Assembly (NCBI RefSeq): GCF_002095395.1
Contig: NZ_MJEI01000081.1
Span: 1 to 64,000 of the forward strand
Direction: 5' to 3'
Source: Williamsia sp. 1135
Lineage (GTDB): Bacteria > Actinomycetota > Actinomycetes > Mycobacteriales > Mycobacteriaceae
DNA length: 64,000 nucleotides
Part shown: positions 41,988-51,023 of the stretch, in pieces
How positions within the stretch are numbered: position 1 is the stretch's first letter
Layout of the letters: the number at the start of each line of letters is the position of its first letter
The notes under the pieces: model-generated
What the model saw: only the letters and a program-made list of their open reading frames with translations
What the model was told of the DNA's origin: nothing
Database searches by the model: none
Made by a program: the position numbers and the translations under genes

Positions 41988-43358
41988 CGCGGTGAGCCGA
42001 CCGATGGCGTTGAGGGGCAGCGGCAGCCAACTCGGCCGATGCCTGGCCTCGTACCCCGCCTCGTAGACGGCCTTGTCGAGTTCATAGGCACGCAGGAGTG
42101 CTGACCGGTCGCGCGGATCTGCCCCGGTCACCGAGGCGTATCCCTCACAGAACGCCGAGGCGTTCCGGTCCACCCATTCGACCGCTCGAAATGCTCGCTG
42201 CGCAGTCACATTCGGTGCACCCTGGCCCAACAGATGCTGACCTGCATAGTCGAAGGAACGAAGCATTCCGGCGACGTCACGGAGCGGACTGTCGGGCTTA
42301 CGGCGCTCAGCGACCGACTTGATGGGTTCACCTTCGAAGTCGATGAGCAACCAGGTCGACGGGGTCCTCAGCACCTGACCGAGGTGCAGATCTCCGTGGA
42401 TGCGTTGCACCGTGTCGGGCCCGGATTGCGCTGCCTCGTCGTACACGGCCGCGATCGCGGCACGGTGTTCTGCGAGTTCGGGAATCGCTTCGGACGCGAC
42501 GTCGAGTCGCGACCGCATGTCGTCGATCGCACTCTCCCCCGGCGCGCGCTCCTCGGTGCCCAGACTTCGGGCCAGGTCGGCATGCACGTGCGCGACAGCG
42601 ACGCCGAGTCGTTCGGCATCACCGGCGAAATCACTACCGAGCTCCGCCGCGTGCAGGTCTGCCTCGGTGAACAGGTCGCGCACGCTGATCATGGCCATAC
42701 TCCAGCCGTCCGCGGCGTTTTCGATGAAGTCCTGAGCCATCGCCAGGGTCGTCGGCTCCCCATCGACGTCTGCCTCGACCCACCCGCGAAGGTCGGCGAC
42801 GTATTCACAGCCCACCTCACTGAGCGCGCGGTGGAGTTCGACGTCGGGGTTGATCCCGGCCTCGAGCTGCCGGAAAACCTTGAACAACAACGATTCGCCG
42901 AACACCAACGACGTGTTCGACTGCTCGGCACCGAGCACATGACCAGCTTCAGCGGTATCGATCGTCACGCCCGGAATGGTCTCGAAACGCAGGTCCCCGA
43001 TGTGCTCCTGCGCACCCAGCGCCGTCAGATAGCGAGCAATCACGTCAGGATCGTGCAGGCCGTCGTATGCGGCCACACCGCCGGTCGCCGATTCGGGCAG
43101 AGCCCAGGACAGCAGCGGCTCGGACAGATGCGTGCGAAAACCCAGCGGAACCTGATAACGAACCGACGGCCCGCTCTCGAACTCGACCTCGACGAGGACG
43201 TGCTCGCCGGCGAATCCGTCGTCGGCCGTCAGCGGCACACGCGTCGAGATCGATACCTGCGTGATGCCACGGTCCTTGGCCGAGAACCATCGTTGATGAG
43301 GAAGCCACTCCTGGAGCGCCTCGGCGAGCTGCTGGTCGCTGGGTACGTCGATGCTCAT
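41979..43358 (-). CDS. mak: Maltokinase
   Basis: Maltokinase (Pep2) makes maltose-1-phosphate from maltose and ATP for GlgE-driven alpha-glucan synthesis. The 459-aa product has an N-terminal cap (about 1-130) starting [15 protein letters not shown], and a kinase-like core with [19 protein letters not shown] (catalytic loop) and [17 protein letters not shown] (metal-binding aspartate). Its ATG overlaps the treS stop (ATGA), so both are co-translated. In some actinobacteria treS and mak are fused; here they are separate. Confidence 0.94.
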   Translation of the reverse strand: MSIDVPSDQQLAEALQEWLPHQRWFSAKDRGITQVSISTRVPLTADDGFAGEHVLVEVEFESGPSVRYQVPLGFRTHLSEPLLSWALPESATGGVAAYDGLHDPDVIARYLTALGAQEHIGDLRFETIPGVTIDTAEAGHVLGAEQSNTSLVFGESLLFKVFRQLEAGINPDVELHRALSEVGCEYVADLRGWVEADVDGEPTTLAMAQDFIENAADGWSMAMISVRDLFTEADLHAAELGSDFAGDAERLGVAVAHVHADLARSLGTEERAPGESAIDDMRSRLDVASEAIPELAEHRAAIAAVYDEAAQSGPDTVQRIHGDLHLGQVLRTPSTWLLIDFEGEPIKSVAERRKPDSPLRDVAGMLRSFDYAGQHLLGQGAPNVTAQRAFRAVEWVDRNASAFCEGYASVTGADPRDRSALLRAYELDKAVYEAGYEARHRPSWLPLPLNAIGRLTASQ

Positions 43359-45181
43359 GGTCGAACCGCCGCCTCGGCCTCACTGCTGAGTGGATATCCC
43401 TGGGCCACATTCGAATCAGATGGGTCGGGCTGTAGCGCGAACCAGTAGAAGCCGTGGCCGGGCAGGGTGATCATGTAGCCATCGGGTCCGATCTTCGGGA
43501 ACGGGATCGATCCGGTCAGCTCGACGGGGATCCGGCCCTCAAACGCCGACAGGTCCAGGATCACGCCCTGCGGAAAACGCGACAGGTTGTTCACGCACAA
43601 TATGACGTCGCTGGTGCGGCGCTCCTGGTTCGACGGTGCCAACTCCCGCAGGTATGTCAGCACCGACGGGTTGCTGTTACCCAGCTCGGTGAACGTGCCC
43701 AGACCGAATGCGGGGTGCTGTTTGCGGACCTCGATCATGCGTCTGGTCCAGTGCAGCAATGTGTTCGTCGCGTTCATCTGTGCCTCGACGTTCACGGACT
43801 GAAATCCGTAGGTGGGATCCATGATCACCGGCAGGTACATCCGGCCGGGATCGGTCCGCGAGAAGCCGGCGTTGCGATCGGGAGTCCACTGCATCGGCGT
43901 GCGCACCGAATCCCGATCGCCCAGCCAGATGTTGTCGCCCATCCCGATCTCGTCGCCGTAGTACAGCATAGGCGACCCCGGGAGGCTCAGCAGCAACGCG
44001 GTGAACAGTTCGAGCTGGTTGCGATCATTGTCGAGCAGCGGCGCGAGTCGGCGCCGGATGCCGATGTTCGCCTTCATGCGCGGATCCTTCGCGTACTCGG
44101 CGTACATGTAGTCGCGTTCCTCGTCGGTCACCATCTCCAGCGTGAGCTCGTCGTGGTTGCGCAGGAAGATCGCCCACTGCGCAGACTTCGGGATCGGCGG
44201 CGTCTGCTCCAGGATCTCCGAGATCGGGAAGCGGTTCTGCCGGCGCACCGCCATGAAGATGCGGGGCATCAGGGGAAAGTGGAAGGCCATGTGGCACTCG
44301 TCGCCGACATCGGGTTCGCCGAAGTACGCCACCACGTCGGCAGGCCACTGATTCGCCTCGGCGAGCAGGACTCGGCCGGGATACTCCTCGTCGACCACCT
44401 TGCGGCAGCGTTTGAGGAAGACGTGGGTCTCCCCGAGATTCTCGCAGTTGGTCTGGTCGCGCTCGAACAGATAGGGCACCGCGTCGAGTCGGAACCCGTC
44501 GATGCCGAGGTCGAGCCAGAACCGCAACACGTCGATCATCGCGTCGGCGACTTCAGGATTGTCGTAGTTCAGATCGGGTTGGTGCGAGAAGAACCGGTGC
44601 CAATAGTATTGACCGCGAACGGGATCCCACGTCCAGTTGGAGATCTCCGTGTCGACGAAGATGATGCGCGCTTCGGGATAGCCGGTGTCGTCGTCGGCCC
44701 AGACGTAGTAGTCGCCGTAGGGTCCGTCCGGGTCGGACCGCGACTCCTGGAACCACTGGTGACTGTCGGACGTGTGATTCATGACCAGGTCGGTGATGAT
44801 GCGGATCCCACGCCGGTGAGCCTGATCGATCAGTTCGACGAAGTCGTCGACGGTGCCGAACTCCGGCAGCACCGTCCGGAAGTCCCTGATGTCGTATCCG
44901 CCGTCACGAAGCGGGGAGTCGTAGAACGGTGGCAACCACAGGCAGTCGACGCCGAGCCACGACAGGTAGTCGAGTTTGTCGGTGAGTCCCCGCAGATCGC
45001 CCACGCCGTCGTTGTTGGAGTCGTTGAACGCCCGCACGAGAACCTCGTAGAAGACGGCCTTCTTGAACCAGTCGTTGTCGACCCGCAGCGGTTTGGCGTG
45101 GTCGAAGTCCTCCGATTGCGCCTCGACCAGATGGCCGTCGGCGGTGTGTTCGGCTTCGTCCTGCGGGTTCTCCAACGGCAT
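43355..45181 (-). CDS. treS: Trehalose synthase (maltose alpha-D-glucosyltransferase)
   Basis: TreS interconverts trehalose and maltose and feeds maltose to Mak. It is a GH13 enzyme, 608 aa from the ATG at 45181, which follows GAGGTGCGC; a TTG at 45220 would add 13 residues. Catalytic parts are [18 protein letters not shown] (nucleophile Asp), [19 protein letters not shown] (acid/base Glu) and [13 protein letters not shown] (third carboxylate). The C-terminal beta-domain ends with [11 protein letters not shown]. The other GlgE-pathway genes (glgE, glgB) are not in this window. Confidence 0.95.
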   Translation of the reverse strand: MPLENPQDEAEHTADGHLVEAQSEDFDHAKPLRVDNDWFKKAVFYEVLVRAFNDSNNDGVGDLRGLTDKLDYLSWLGVDCLWLPPFYDSPLRDGGYDIRDFRTVLPEFGTVDDFVELIDQAHRRGIRIITDLVMNHTSDSHQWFQESRSDPDGPYGDYYVWADDDTGYPEARIIFVDTEISNWTWDPVRGQYYWHRFFSHQPDLNYDNPEVADAMIDVLRFWLDLGIDGFRLDAVPYLFERDQTNCENLGETHVFLKRCRKVVDEEYPGRVLLAEANQWPADVVAYFGEPDVGDECHMAFHFPLMPRIFMAVRRQNRFPISEILEQTPPIPKSAQWAIFLRNHDELTLEMVTDEERDYMYAEYAKDPRMKANIGIRRRLAPLLDNDRNQLELFTALLLSLPGSPMLYYGDEIGMGDNIWLGDRDSVRTPMQWTPDRNAGFSRTDPGRMYLPVIMDPTYGFQSVNVEAQMNATNTLLHWTRRMIEVRKQHPAFGLGTFTELGNSNPSVLTYLRELAPSNQERRTSDVILCVNNLSRFPQGVILDLSAFEGRIPVELTGSIPFPKIGPDGYMITLPGHGFYWFALQPDPSDSNVAQGYPLSSEAEAAVRP

Positions 45182-45295
45182 GCGCACCTCGACTGTCGGC
45201 TCTACGGTGTACTCGATCAACCCTACGTGCCAGGGACGTAGTTGGTCCTGCGGGCGCGAGTACCCAGTTCGAGCCGAAACTAACGCATGGCTCCG

Positions 45296-46042
45296 TCAGC
45301 GTCGAAAGAGCTTGTCGCCCAACCAGACCAGCGGGTCGTACTTCCGGTCCGCAACACGTTCCTTCATCGGGATGAGGGCGTTGTCGGTGATCTTGATGTG
45401 CTCGGGACATACGTCGGTGCAGCACTTGGTGATGTTGCACATCCCCAGGCCGTGCTCTTCTTGGGCTGAATTCCGACGTTCGGCGACGTCGAGCGGATGC
45501 ATGTCCAGCTCGGCCACCCGCATCAGGTACCGCGGGCCGGCGAAGGCTTCTTTGTTCTCCTCGTGATCACGCACGACATGGCAGGTGTCCTGGCACAGGA
45601 AACACTCGATGCACTTGCGGAACTCCTGCGACCGCTGCACATCGACCTGCTTCATGCGGTACTCCCCCGCCTTCAGCCCTTCGGGTGGAGTGAACGACTG
45701 GATCTTGCGAGCTTTCTGGTAGTTGAAGGAAACATCGGTGACGAGGTCTCGGATCACCGGGAACGTTCGCATCGGGGTGACCGTGATGACCTCGTCCTCG
45801 GTGAACGTGGACATCCGGGTCATGCACAGCAGCTTGGGCCTGCCGTTCACCTCCGCCGAGCACGAGCCGCATTTGCCTGCCTTGCAGTTCCAGCGGACGG
45901 CGAGATCAGGCGTCTGGGTGGCCTGCAGTCGGTGGATGATGTCGAGGACGACTTCACCGTCGTTGGCCTGCACGGTGTAGTCCTGCAGATCGCCACCGTC
46001 GGTGTCGCCGCGCCATACCCTGAACTTCGCGTCGTAGCCCAT
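45296..46042 (-). CDS. sdhB: Succinate dehydrogenase iron-sulfur subunit (Sdh1 type)
   Basis: SdhB passes electrons from the flavoprotein to menaquinone at the membrane. The 248-aa protein has the [2Fe-2S] cysteines in NCKAGKCGSCSAEVNGRPKL (about 60) and the two C-terminal cluster motifs CIECFLCQDTCHVV and CNITKCCTDVCPEHI. It lies one base after sdhA in the operon small gene-sdhC-sdhA-sdhB, the same order as mycobacterial Rv0250c-Rv0247c, which is the main evidence for the Sdh1 assignment. Confidence 0.94.
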   Translation of the reverse strand: MGYDAKFRVWRGDTDGGDLQDYTVQANDGEVVLDIIHRLQATQTPDLAVRWNCKAGKCGSCSAEVNGRPKLLCMTRMSTFTEDEVITVTPMRTFPVIRDLVTDVSFNYQKARKIQSFTPPEGLKAGEYRMKQVDVQRSQEFRKCIECFLCQDTCHVVRDHEENKEAFAGPRYLMRVAELDMHPLDVAERRNSAQEEHGLGMCNITKCCTDVCPEHIKITDNALIPMKERVADRKYDPLVWLGDKLFRR

Positions 46043-46043
46043 C

Positions 46044-47972
46044 TCAGTTCTCCTTGGTCCCGCCGGCGTCAGGGTGCCCTGCGATTTCCCCTGCTGTGTA
46101 GTACTTTTCGATTTCGGAGAAGTCGAAGAGTTCCAGCAACTCCGGACGCATCGGTGTCTGCTCTTCCTTGACCACCGTCACCTCGGGCACCGGCGAGTCG
46201 TCGTTTCCGTCCGCAGTGCAGACCAGCAGGGTGTTACGCCAGTCCGAGTCCATTCCCGGGTGGTCATCTCGGGTGTGACCGCCCCGGCTCTCTGTCCGCA
46301 GGAGCGCGGCCTTCGCCACGCACTCACAGACCAGCAGCATGTTCCGTAGGTCCACCGCGAGGTGCCAGCCGGGGTTGAACTGCCGGTGGCCCTCGACCTG
46401 CATGCCTGCGAGACGGTCGCGGATACCTGAGAGCACCTCGATCGCCTCCTCGACCTCCTCGGCTTTGCGGATGATCCCCACGAGGTCGTTCATCGACTGT
46501 TGCAGGTCCGTGTGCAGCGTGTAGGGGTTCTCCGCTCTGCCCTCGGCCGGCGGGTCGAACGGTGAGAGTGCGAACGTCGCGGCTCGATCGATGTCCTCGG
46601 CTGCGACTTCAGGCCGCTTCTCCAAGCCCTCGACGTAGGCCGCCGCACCCAGTCCGGCGCGGCGGCCGAACACCAGCAGATCCGACAACGAGTTGCCGCC
46701 CAATCGGTTTGATCCGTGCATGCCGCCCGAGCACTCCCCGGCCGCGAACAGCCCCGGAACTCGCGCGGCCGCGGTGTCCGGGTCGACCTCGATGCCGCCC
46801 ATCACGTAGTGACAGGTGGGCCCGACCTCCATCGGTTCGGCGGTGATGTCGACGTCCGCGAGCTCTTTGAACTGATGGTGCATCGACGGCAGCCGGCGGA
46901 TGATCTCGTCGGCGGGCATCCGCGACGCGATGTCGAGGTAGACGCCGCCGTGATCGGTGCCGCGGCCGGCCTTGACCTCTTCGTTGATGGCCCGGGCGAC
47001 CTCGTCGCGCGGAAGCAGATCCGGGGTCCGCCGGGCACTGTCGTTGTCCGCCAGCCACTTGTCCGCTTCTTCTTCGGTCTCGGCGTACTGGCCTTTGAAG
47101 ACGGGTGGGATGTAGTCGAACATGAAGCGTTTTCCGTCGGTGTTCTTCAAGACCCCGCCGTCGCCGCGAACGCCCTCGGTGACGAGGATCCCCTTCACGC
47201 TGGGCGGCCAGACCATCCCGGTCGGATGGAACTGGATGAACTCCATGTTGATCAAACTCGCACCGGCGCGCAACGCCAGCGCGTGGCCGTCCCCGGTGTA
47301 CTCCCACGAATTCGACGTCACCTTGAACGATTTGCCGATACCACCGGTGGCCAGCACCACCGCCGGCGCCTCGAACAGCACGAAACGGCCGGATTCGCGC
47401 CAGTAGCCGAAAGCTCCCGAGATCGCGTCGCCATCCTTGAGCAGTTCGGTGATGGTGCATTCGGCGAACACCTTGATCCGGGCCTCGTAATCCCCGGTCG
47501 CGGCGAAGTCTTCTTGCTGCAGCGCGACGATCCTCTGCTGCATCGTCCGGATCAGTTCCAGACCGGTGCGGTCGCCGACGTGGGCAAGTCTGGCGTAGGT
47601 GTGGCCACCGAAGTTTCGCTGCGCGATCCTGCCGTCCTCGGTCCGATCGAACAGGGCGCCGTAGGTTTCCAGTTCCCAGACCCGGTCCGGGGCCTCTTTG
47701 GCGTGGAGTTCGGCCATGCGCCAGTTGTTGAGGAACTTTCCGCCGCGCATGGTGTCTTTGAAGTGGGTCTGCCAGTTGTCCTTGGAGGTCGCATTGCCCA
47801 TCGACGCCGCACAACCACCCTCGGCCATCACGGTGTGCGCCTTGCCGAACAGCGATTTGCACACCACCGCCACCGAGTGACCGCGTTCCCTGGCCTCGAT
47901 CACCGCACGTAAGCCGGCACCGCCGGCACCGATCACGACGACGTCGTACCGGTGGCGTTCGACTTCGGTCAT
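46044..47972 (-). CDS. sdhA: Succinate dehydrogenase flavoprotein subunit (Sdh1 type)
   Basis: SdhA oxidises succinate to fumarate with covalently bound FAD. The 642-aa protein opens with the FAD-binding VVVIGAGGAGLRAVIEARER. The region AVVCKSLFGKAHTVMAEGGC precedes the usual His-flavin site, and the substrate-binding stretch FIQFHPTGMVWP and SNRLGGNSLSDLLVFGRRAG follow. The C-terminal helical domain is complete. ATG at 47972; sdhC ends 65 bp upstream. Confidence 0.95.
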   Translation of the reverse strand: MTEVERHRYDVVVIGAGGAGLRAVIEARERGHSVAVVCKSLFGKAHTVMAEGGCAASMGNATSKDNWQTHFKDTMRGGKFLNNWRMAELHAKEAPDRVWELETYGALFDRTEDGRIAQRNFGGHTYARLAHVGDRTGLELIRTMQQRIVALQQEDFAATGDYEARIKVFAECTITELLKDGDAISGAFGYWRESGRFVLFEAPAVVLATGGIGKSFKVTSNSWEYTGDGHALALRAGASLINMEFIQFHPTGMVWPPSVKGILVTEGVRGDGGVLKNTDGKRFMFDYIPPVFKGQYAETEEEADKWLADNDSARRTPDLLPRDEVARAINEEVKAGRGTDHGGVYLDIASRMPADEIIRRLPSMHHQFKELADVDITAEPMEVGPTCHYVMGGIEVDPDTAAARVPGLFAAGECSGGMHGSNRLGGNSLSDLLVFGRRAGLGAAAYVEGLEKRPEVAAEDIDRAATFALSPFDPPAEGRAENPYTLHTDLQQSMNDLVGIIRKAEEVEEAIEVLSGIRDRLAGMQVEGHRQFNPGWHLAVDLRNMLLVCECVAKAALLRTESRGGHTRDDHPGMDSDWRNTLLVCTADGNDDSPVPEVTVVKEEQTPMRPELLELFDFSEIEKYYTAGEIAGHPDAGGTKEN

Positions 47973-48037
47973 ATATTGATCGACTCCTCGCAGATAGCAA
48001 TGAATTCAGCAGCGCAGCAAGACTTCCGGGATGATCG

Positions 48038-48862
48038 TCAACCGATGAATCGCAGGTCGGAGACGGTCCCGCTGGACACCAGCATGATGTAGAAATCGGT
48101 GAGCACCAGGGTCCCCAAGGTGATCCACGCGTACTGCATGTGCCGGGCGTTGAGCTTGGACACCTGCGTCCAGATCCGATAGCGGACGGGGTGCGCCGAA
48201 AAGTGTTTGAGGCGGCCACCGGTGACGTGACGGCACGAGTGGCAGGAGATGGTGTAAACCCACAGCAGAATCACGTTGCCGATCAAGATCACGTTCCCGA
48301 GCCCGATTCCGAACCCGCCCCCCTTGGCATGGAAGGCCGTCACTGCGTCGTAGGTGTTGATCAGCGACACGATGACCGCGGCGTAGAAGAAGTACCGGTG
48401 CGCATTCTGGATGATGAGCGGCAGTTTGGTCTCGCCGGAGTACTTGCTGTGCGGCTCGGCGACGGCGCAGGCCGGAGGGGAGAACCAGAACGAGCGGTAG
48501 TAGGCCTTGCGGTAGTAGTAGCAGGTCAGCCGGAACCCCAGCAGGAACGGTAGGACCACGAACCCGAGGGGGATGATCATCGGCAGTTCCGGGAAGGGCG
48601 TCCCGAAGTGACTGGACCCGGGAACGCAGGACTCGCTCAGACAGGGTGAGTAGAACGGCGTCAGGTAGTGGTAGTCCTCGACCCAATAGGCGGTGCGGAC
48701 AAATGATCTCACCGTCGCGTAAATGACGAACGCGGAAAGACCCACCGCGGTCAGCAGCGGAGACAACCACCAGCGGTCCTTGCGCAGTGTGCGTACGAGT
48801 ATTCGTGCTCGGCCGGGTGAGAAGACCCCAGTTTTTTCCCGCTCAGTTGCGGGGGCGCTCAC
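48038..48862 (-). CDS. sdhC: Succinate dehydrogenase membrane anchor subunit (Sdh1 type)
   Basis: The 274-aa protein has five hydrophobic helices (near residues 35-55, 95-118, 155-175, 180-205 and 235-258) and several His residues in or near them (TISCHSCRHVTGG, NAHRYFFYAAV) that could hold heme or quinone. This is the single large anchor found in mycobacterial Sdh1, not the SdhC/SdhD pair. Its start overlaps the stop of the small upstream gene by 4 bp. Confidence 0.88.
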   Translation of the reverse strand: MSAPATEREKTGVFSPGRARILVRTLRKDRWWLSPLLTAVGLSAFVIYATVRSFVRTAYWVEDYHYLTPFYSPCLSESCVPGSSHFGTPFPELPMIIPLGFVVLPFLLGFRLTCYYYRKAYYRSFWFSPPACAVAEPHSKYSGETKLPLIIQNAHRYFFYAAVIVSLINTYDAVTAFHAKGGGFGIGLGNVILIGNVILLWVYTISCHSCRHVTGGRLKHFSAHPVRYRIWTQVSKLNARHMQYAWITLGTLVLTDFYIMLVSSGTVSDLRFIG

Positions 48863-49152
48863 TTCGTCCGCTCACGCGAGTGGAACCCCAACCCCTCATC
48901 CTGCGCGCCGAGCCAGGCCGACTCGTCGGACTTGCTGTCGGGGACATAGACGACGTCGTTCTTGTTCACCGGTGGGCGCATCAGCGGGGGCGGCGACTTC
49001 TCGAAGTCGTGCAGATCGATCTCGAGGCGGTCGAGATCGTTGGTCATGCGTCGCACGGAGTCGACGTCCCCATATTGCAACTTCAGTGCGACGATGTGGT
49101 GCCGCAGAGCTCCGATGCTGCGATGGAGTTCGTTCATTCCGGCAGATGCCAT
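48859..49152 (-). CDS. Small conserved protein of the sdh operon (Rv0250c-like)
   Basis: The 97-aa soluble protein is the first gene of the operon and matches the length and place of mycobacterial Rv0250c. It is helical at the N-terminus (NELHRSIGALRHHIVALKLQ, DSVRRMTNDLDRLEIDLHDF), likely a coiled coil, with an extended C-half (PVNKNDVVYVPDSKSD). The ATG at 49152 is fixed by GGAGGTAACGCC just before it. A role in assembling or tuning Sdh1 is only a guess from constant linkage. Confidence 0.82.
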   Translation of the reverse strand: MASAGMNELHRSIGALRHHIVALKLQYGDVDSVRRMTNDLDRLEIDLHDFEKSPPPLMRPPVNKNDVVYVPDSKSDESAWLGAQDEGLGFHSRERTK

Positions 49153-49172
49153 GGCGTTACCTCCGAGGGCTA

Positions 49173-49213
49173 TGTGACTCACACCACATTACTGCTCGGG
49201 TCACCTCAGTCAA
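49173..49213 (-). promoter_or_regulatory. Predicted sdh operon promoter with TGTGA-N-TCACA palindrome
   Basis: On the minus strand TTGACT and TAATGT are 16 bp apart (49186-49213), a good promoter match 34 bp before the operon's first gene. An 11-bp perfect palindrome, TGTGAnTCACA (49173-49183), lies directly after the -10. It resembles half sites of CRP/GlxR but with a 1-nt instead of a 6-nt centre, so I do not name its factor. Confidence 0.55.
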
Positions 49214-50480
49214 CGGTTTTCACCGAACGTGTCGCCCAACGCGGCCGCCTTGGCGCGCAGAACCATGCTCTCCCTTTGGTTTCCGGCCATCTCGGCCGCC
49301 ACCAACAACTCCGCCCGCGCCTCCGTGTCGCGATGCAACCGGGCCAGCAGCTCGCCCCGGACCGCAGGCAGCAGATGGGAACGCGATAAGGCACCCGCCG
49401 CGACCAACTCGTCCACGATCTGCAACGCCGGCCCAGGCCCAGACGCCATCGACACCGCGACAGCGCGATTGAGGTCGACGACAGGCGACGGCGCGATCCG
49501 GCCCAGCGCCTCGTAGAGGATCACGATGCGCTGCCAATCGGTGTCCTGCGCGGTAGGCGCGGTGGCCTGACACTGGGCAAGTGCCGCCTGCAGGCCGTAC
49601 GGGCCTCTGCCCCGCCCGCAATCGTCGGCGCGGGCCAGGGCCTGCACACCGCGGCGGATCTGCGCCTGATCCCAGCGACTGCGATCCTGATCGGAGAGCA
49701 GGATGGGGGTCCCGTCCTTGGTGGTCCGCGCACCGAACCGCGACGCCTGGAACTCCATCAACGCGACTAGCGCGTGCACCTCCGGTTCGTCCGATACGAG
49801 CCCGGTCAGGATCCTGCCGAGCCGAAGCGCCTCGCCGCACAGCTCCGACCGGATCCAGCGATCCCCTGAGGAGGCCGAATACCCCTCGTTGAAGATGAGA
49901 TAGAGAACACTGAGCACCGCCGACAGCCGCTTCGGGTACTCCTCGCGGGGCGGCACCTCGAAGGGCACGTCTGCCGCTTTGAGTGTCTTCTTCGCTCGGA
50001 CGATCCGCTGCTGGATCGTGGCCGTCGAGGTCAGGAATGCCTGCGCGATCTCGTCTGTCGTCAGGCCTCCGACGACCCGCAGCGTGAGTGCGATCTGCCC
50101 TTCGCGTGCCAGCACCGGGTGCGCCGAGACGAACACCAGCCGCAGCACGTCGTCGTCGATGTGGTCGGGATCCCAGCCGAGTTCTGCGTCAGGCCGCGTC
50201 TCGAGATCGCGGGCAATGGCGACGTACTTCTGATCGAGTCGTTCCTGGCGCCGCCAGCCATCGACCGCCCGGCGCTTGGCGACCGTGGTGAGCCATGCGC
50301 CCGGGTTACGCGGCACCCCGGAGGTCGGCCACGCCGACATTGCCTCGACCAGTGCTTCCTGCGCGAGATCTTCGGCCAGGCCACCTCTCCGACCATCCGG
50401 CTGAGCGTGGCGACGATCTTGGCGGCCTCGATCCTCCAGACCGCGTCGATCGTGCGACCGATCGCCTCCGGCGTGCTCAT
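49210..50480 (-). pseudogene. ECF42-family RNA polymerase sigma factor, 1-base frameshift
   Basis: Most of the protein (376 aa from ATG 50340) is an ECF42-like sigma factor: region 4 helix-turn-helix GLTTDEIAQAFLTSTATIQQ and a long helical C-terminal extension with NEGYSASSG. Sigma region 2 is cut: its first part, MSTPEAIGRTIDAVWRIEAA and KIVATLSRMVGEV, is in a second frame from the ATG at 50480. Its second part (GLAEDLAQEALVEAMSAWPT) lies upstream of 50340 in the first frame. Adding one base between 50382 and 50383 joins them into 423 aa. The partner DGPF protein gene lies 7 bp upstream. Either an assembly indel or a broken gene. Confidence 0.8.
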
Positions 50481-50487
50481 CGATGCT

Positions 50488-50910
50488 TCAGTTGGAAGTA
50501 CTCTCTTGCCTCTCGCGCCACTGCTCTTCCTTCTGGATCCATTCGTTGTCCTTCGGGAAGTCGTGGATGGAGGCCACGCGGCGCACCTCGAGCTTCGAAC
50601 CCGGCCCCAGCGGACACCGCGATGCCCATTGCGCAGCTTCTTCTTTGCCCGAGACCTCGAGGATCCAGAACCCGTTGAAGAGTTCTTTCACCTCGGCGTA
50701 CGGTCCGTCTGTCACCACCGGCGGGTCGGAGTCGAAGTCGACGACAAATCCCTCGGAGGCGTCTGCCAGCCCTTCCGCGGACAGCAGGACGCCGGCCTTC
50801 ATCAGCGATTCGTTGTAGGCCCCCATCGCGGCGATGATCTCTTCGAAGGGAACCTCCTTGCTCGCGTCGATGGCTTCCTGGGTGTCCCGCATGATCAGCA
50901 TGTAACGCAT
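50488..50910 (-). CDS. YCII-related/DGPF-domain protein, ECF42 partner
   Basis: The 140-aa protein is a YCII/DGPF dimeric alpha-beta barrel: MRYMLIMRDTQEAIDASKEV at the start and VVTDGPYAEVKELFNGFWIL, which carries the DGP motif. Genes of this family sit next to ECF42 sigma factors, where they are thought to take part in the signalling. ATG at 50910 follows GAGGAGAAGACC; a longer reading adds nine residues. The gene precedes the sigma factor by 7 bp, so they are one operon. Confidence 0.88.
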   Translation of the reverse strand: MRYMLIMRDTQEAIDASKEVPFEEIIAAMGAYNESLMKAGVLLSAEGLADASEGFVVDFDSDPPVVTDGPYAEVKELFNGFWILEVSGKEEAAQWASRCPLGPGSKLEVRRVASIHDFPKDNEWIQKEEQWRERQESTSN

Positions 50911-51023
50911 GGTCTTCTCCTCATTCGGTAGGTGCATCCGAGGTTCCGTTTGTGGTCCTCACCCATTCGTCGAACGAGCATCGACCAGATCGACACGGTT
51001 TCGAAAAAACTTTTCAGGGACTG

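Noticed and set aside
43454-45241. 595-codon plus-strand frame across treS
   Set aside because: treS is complete with all GH13 catalytic residues; the antisense frame is a shadow.
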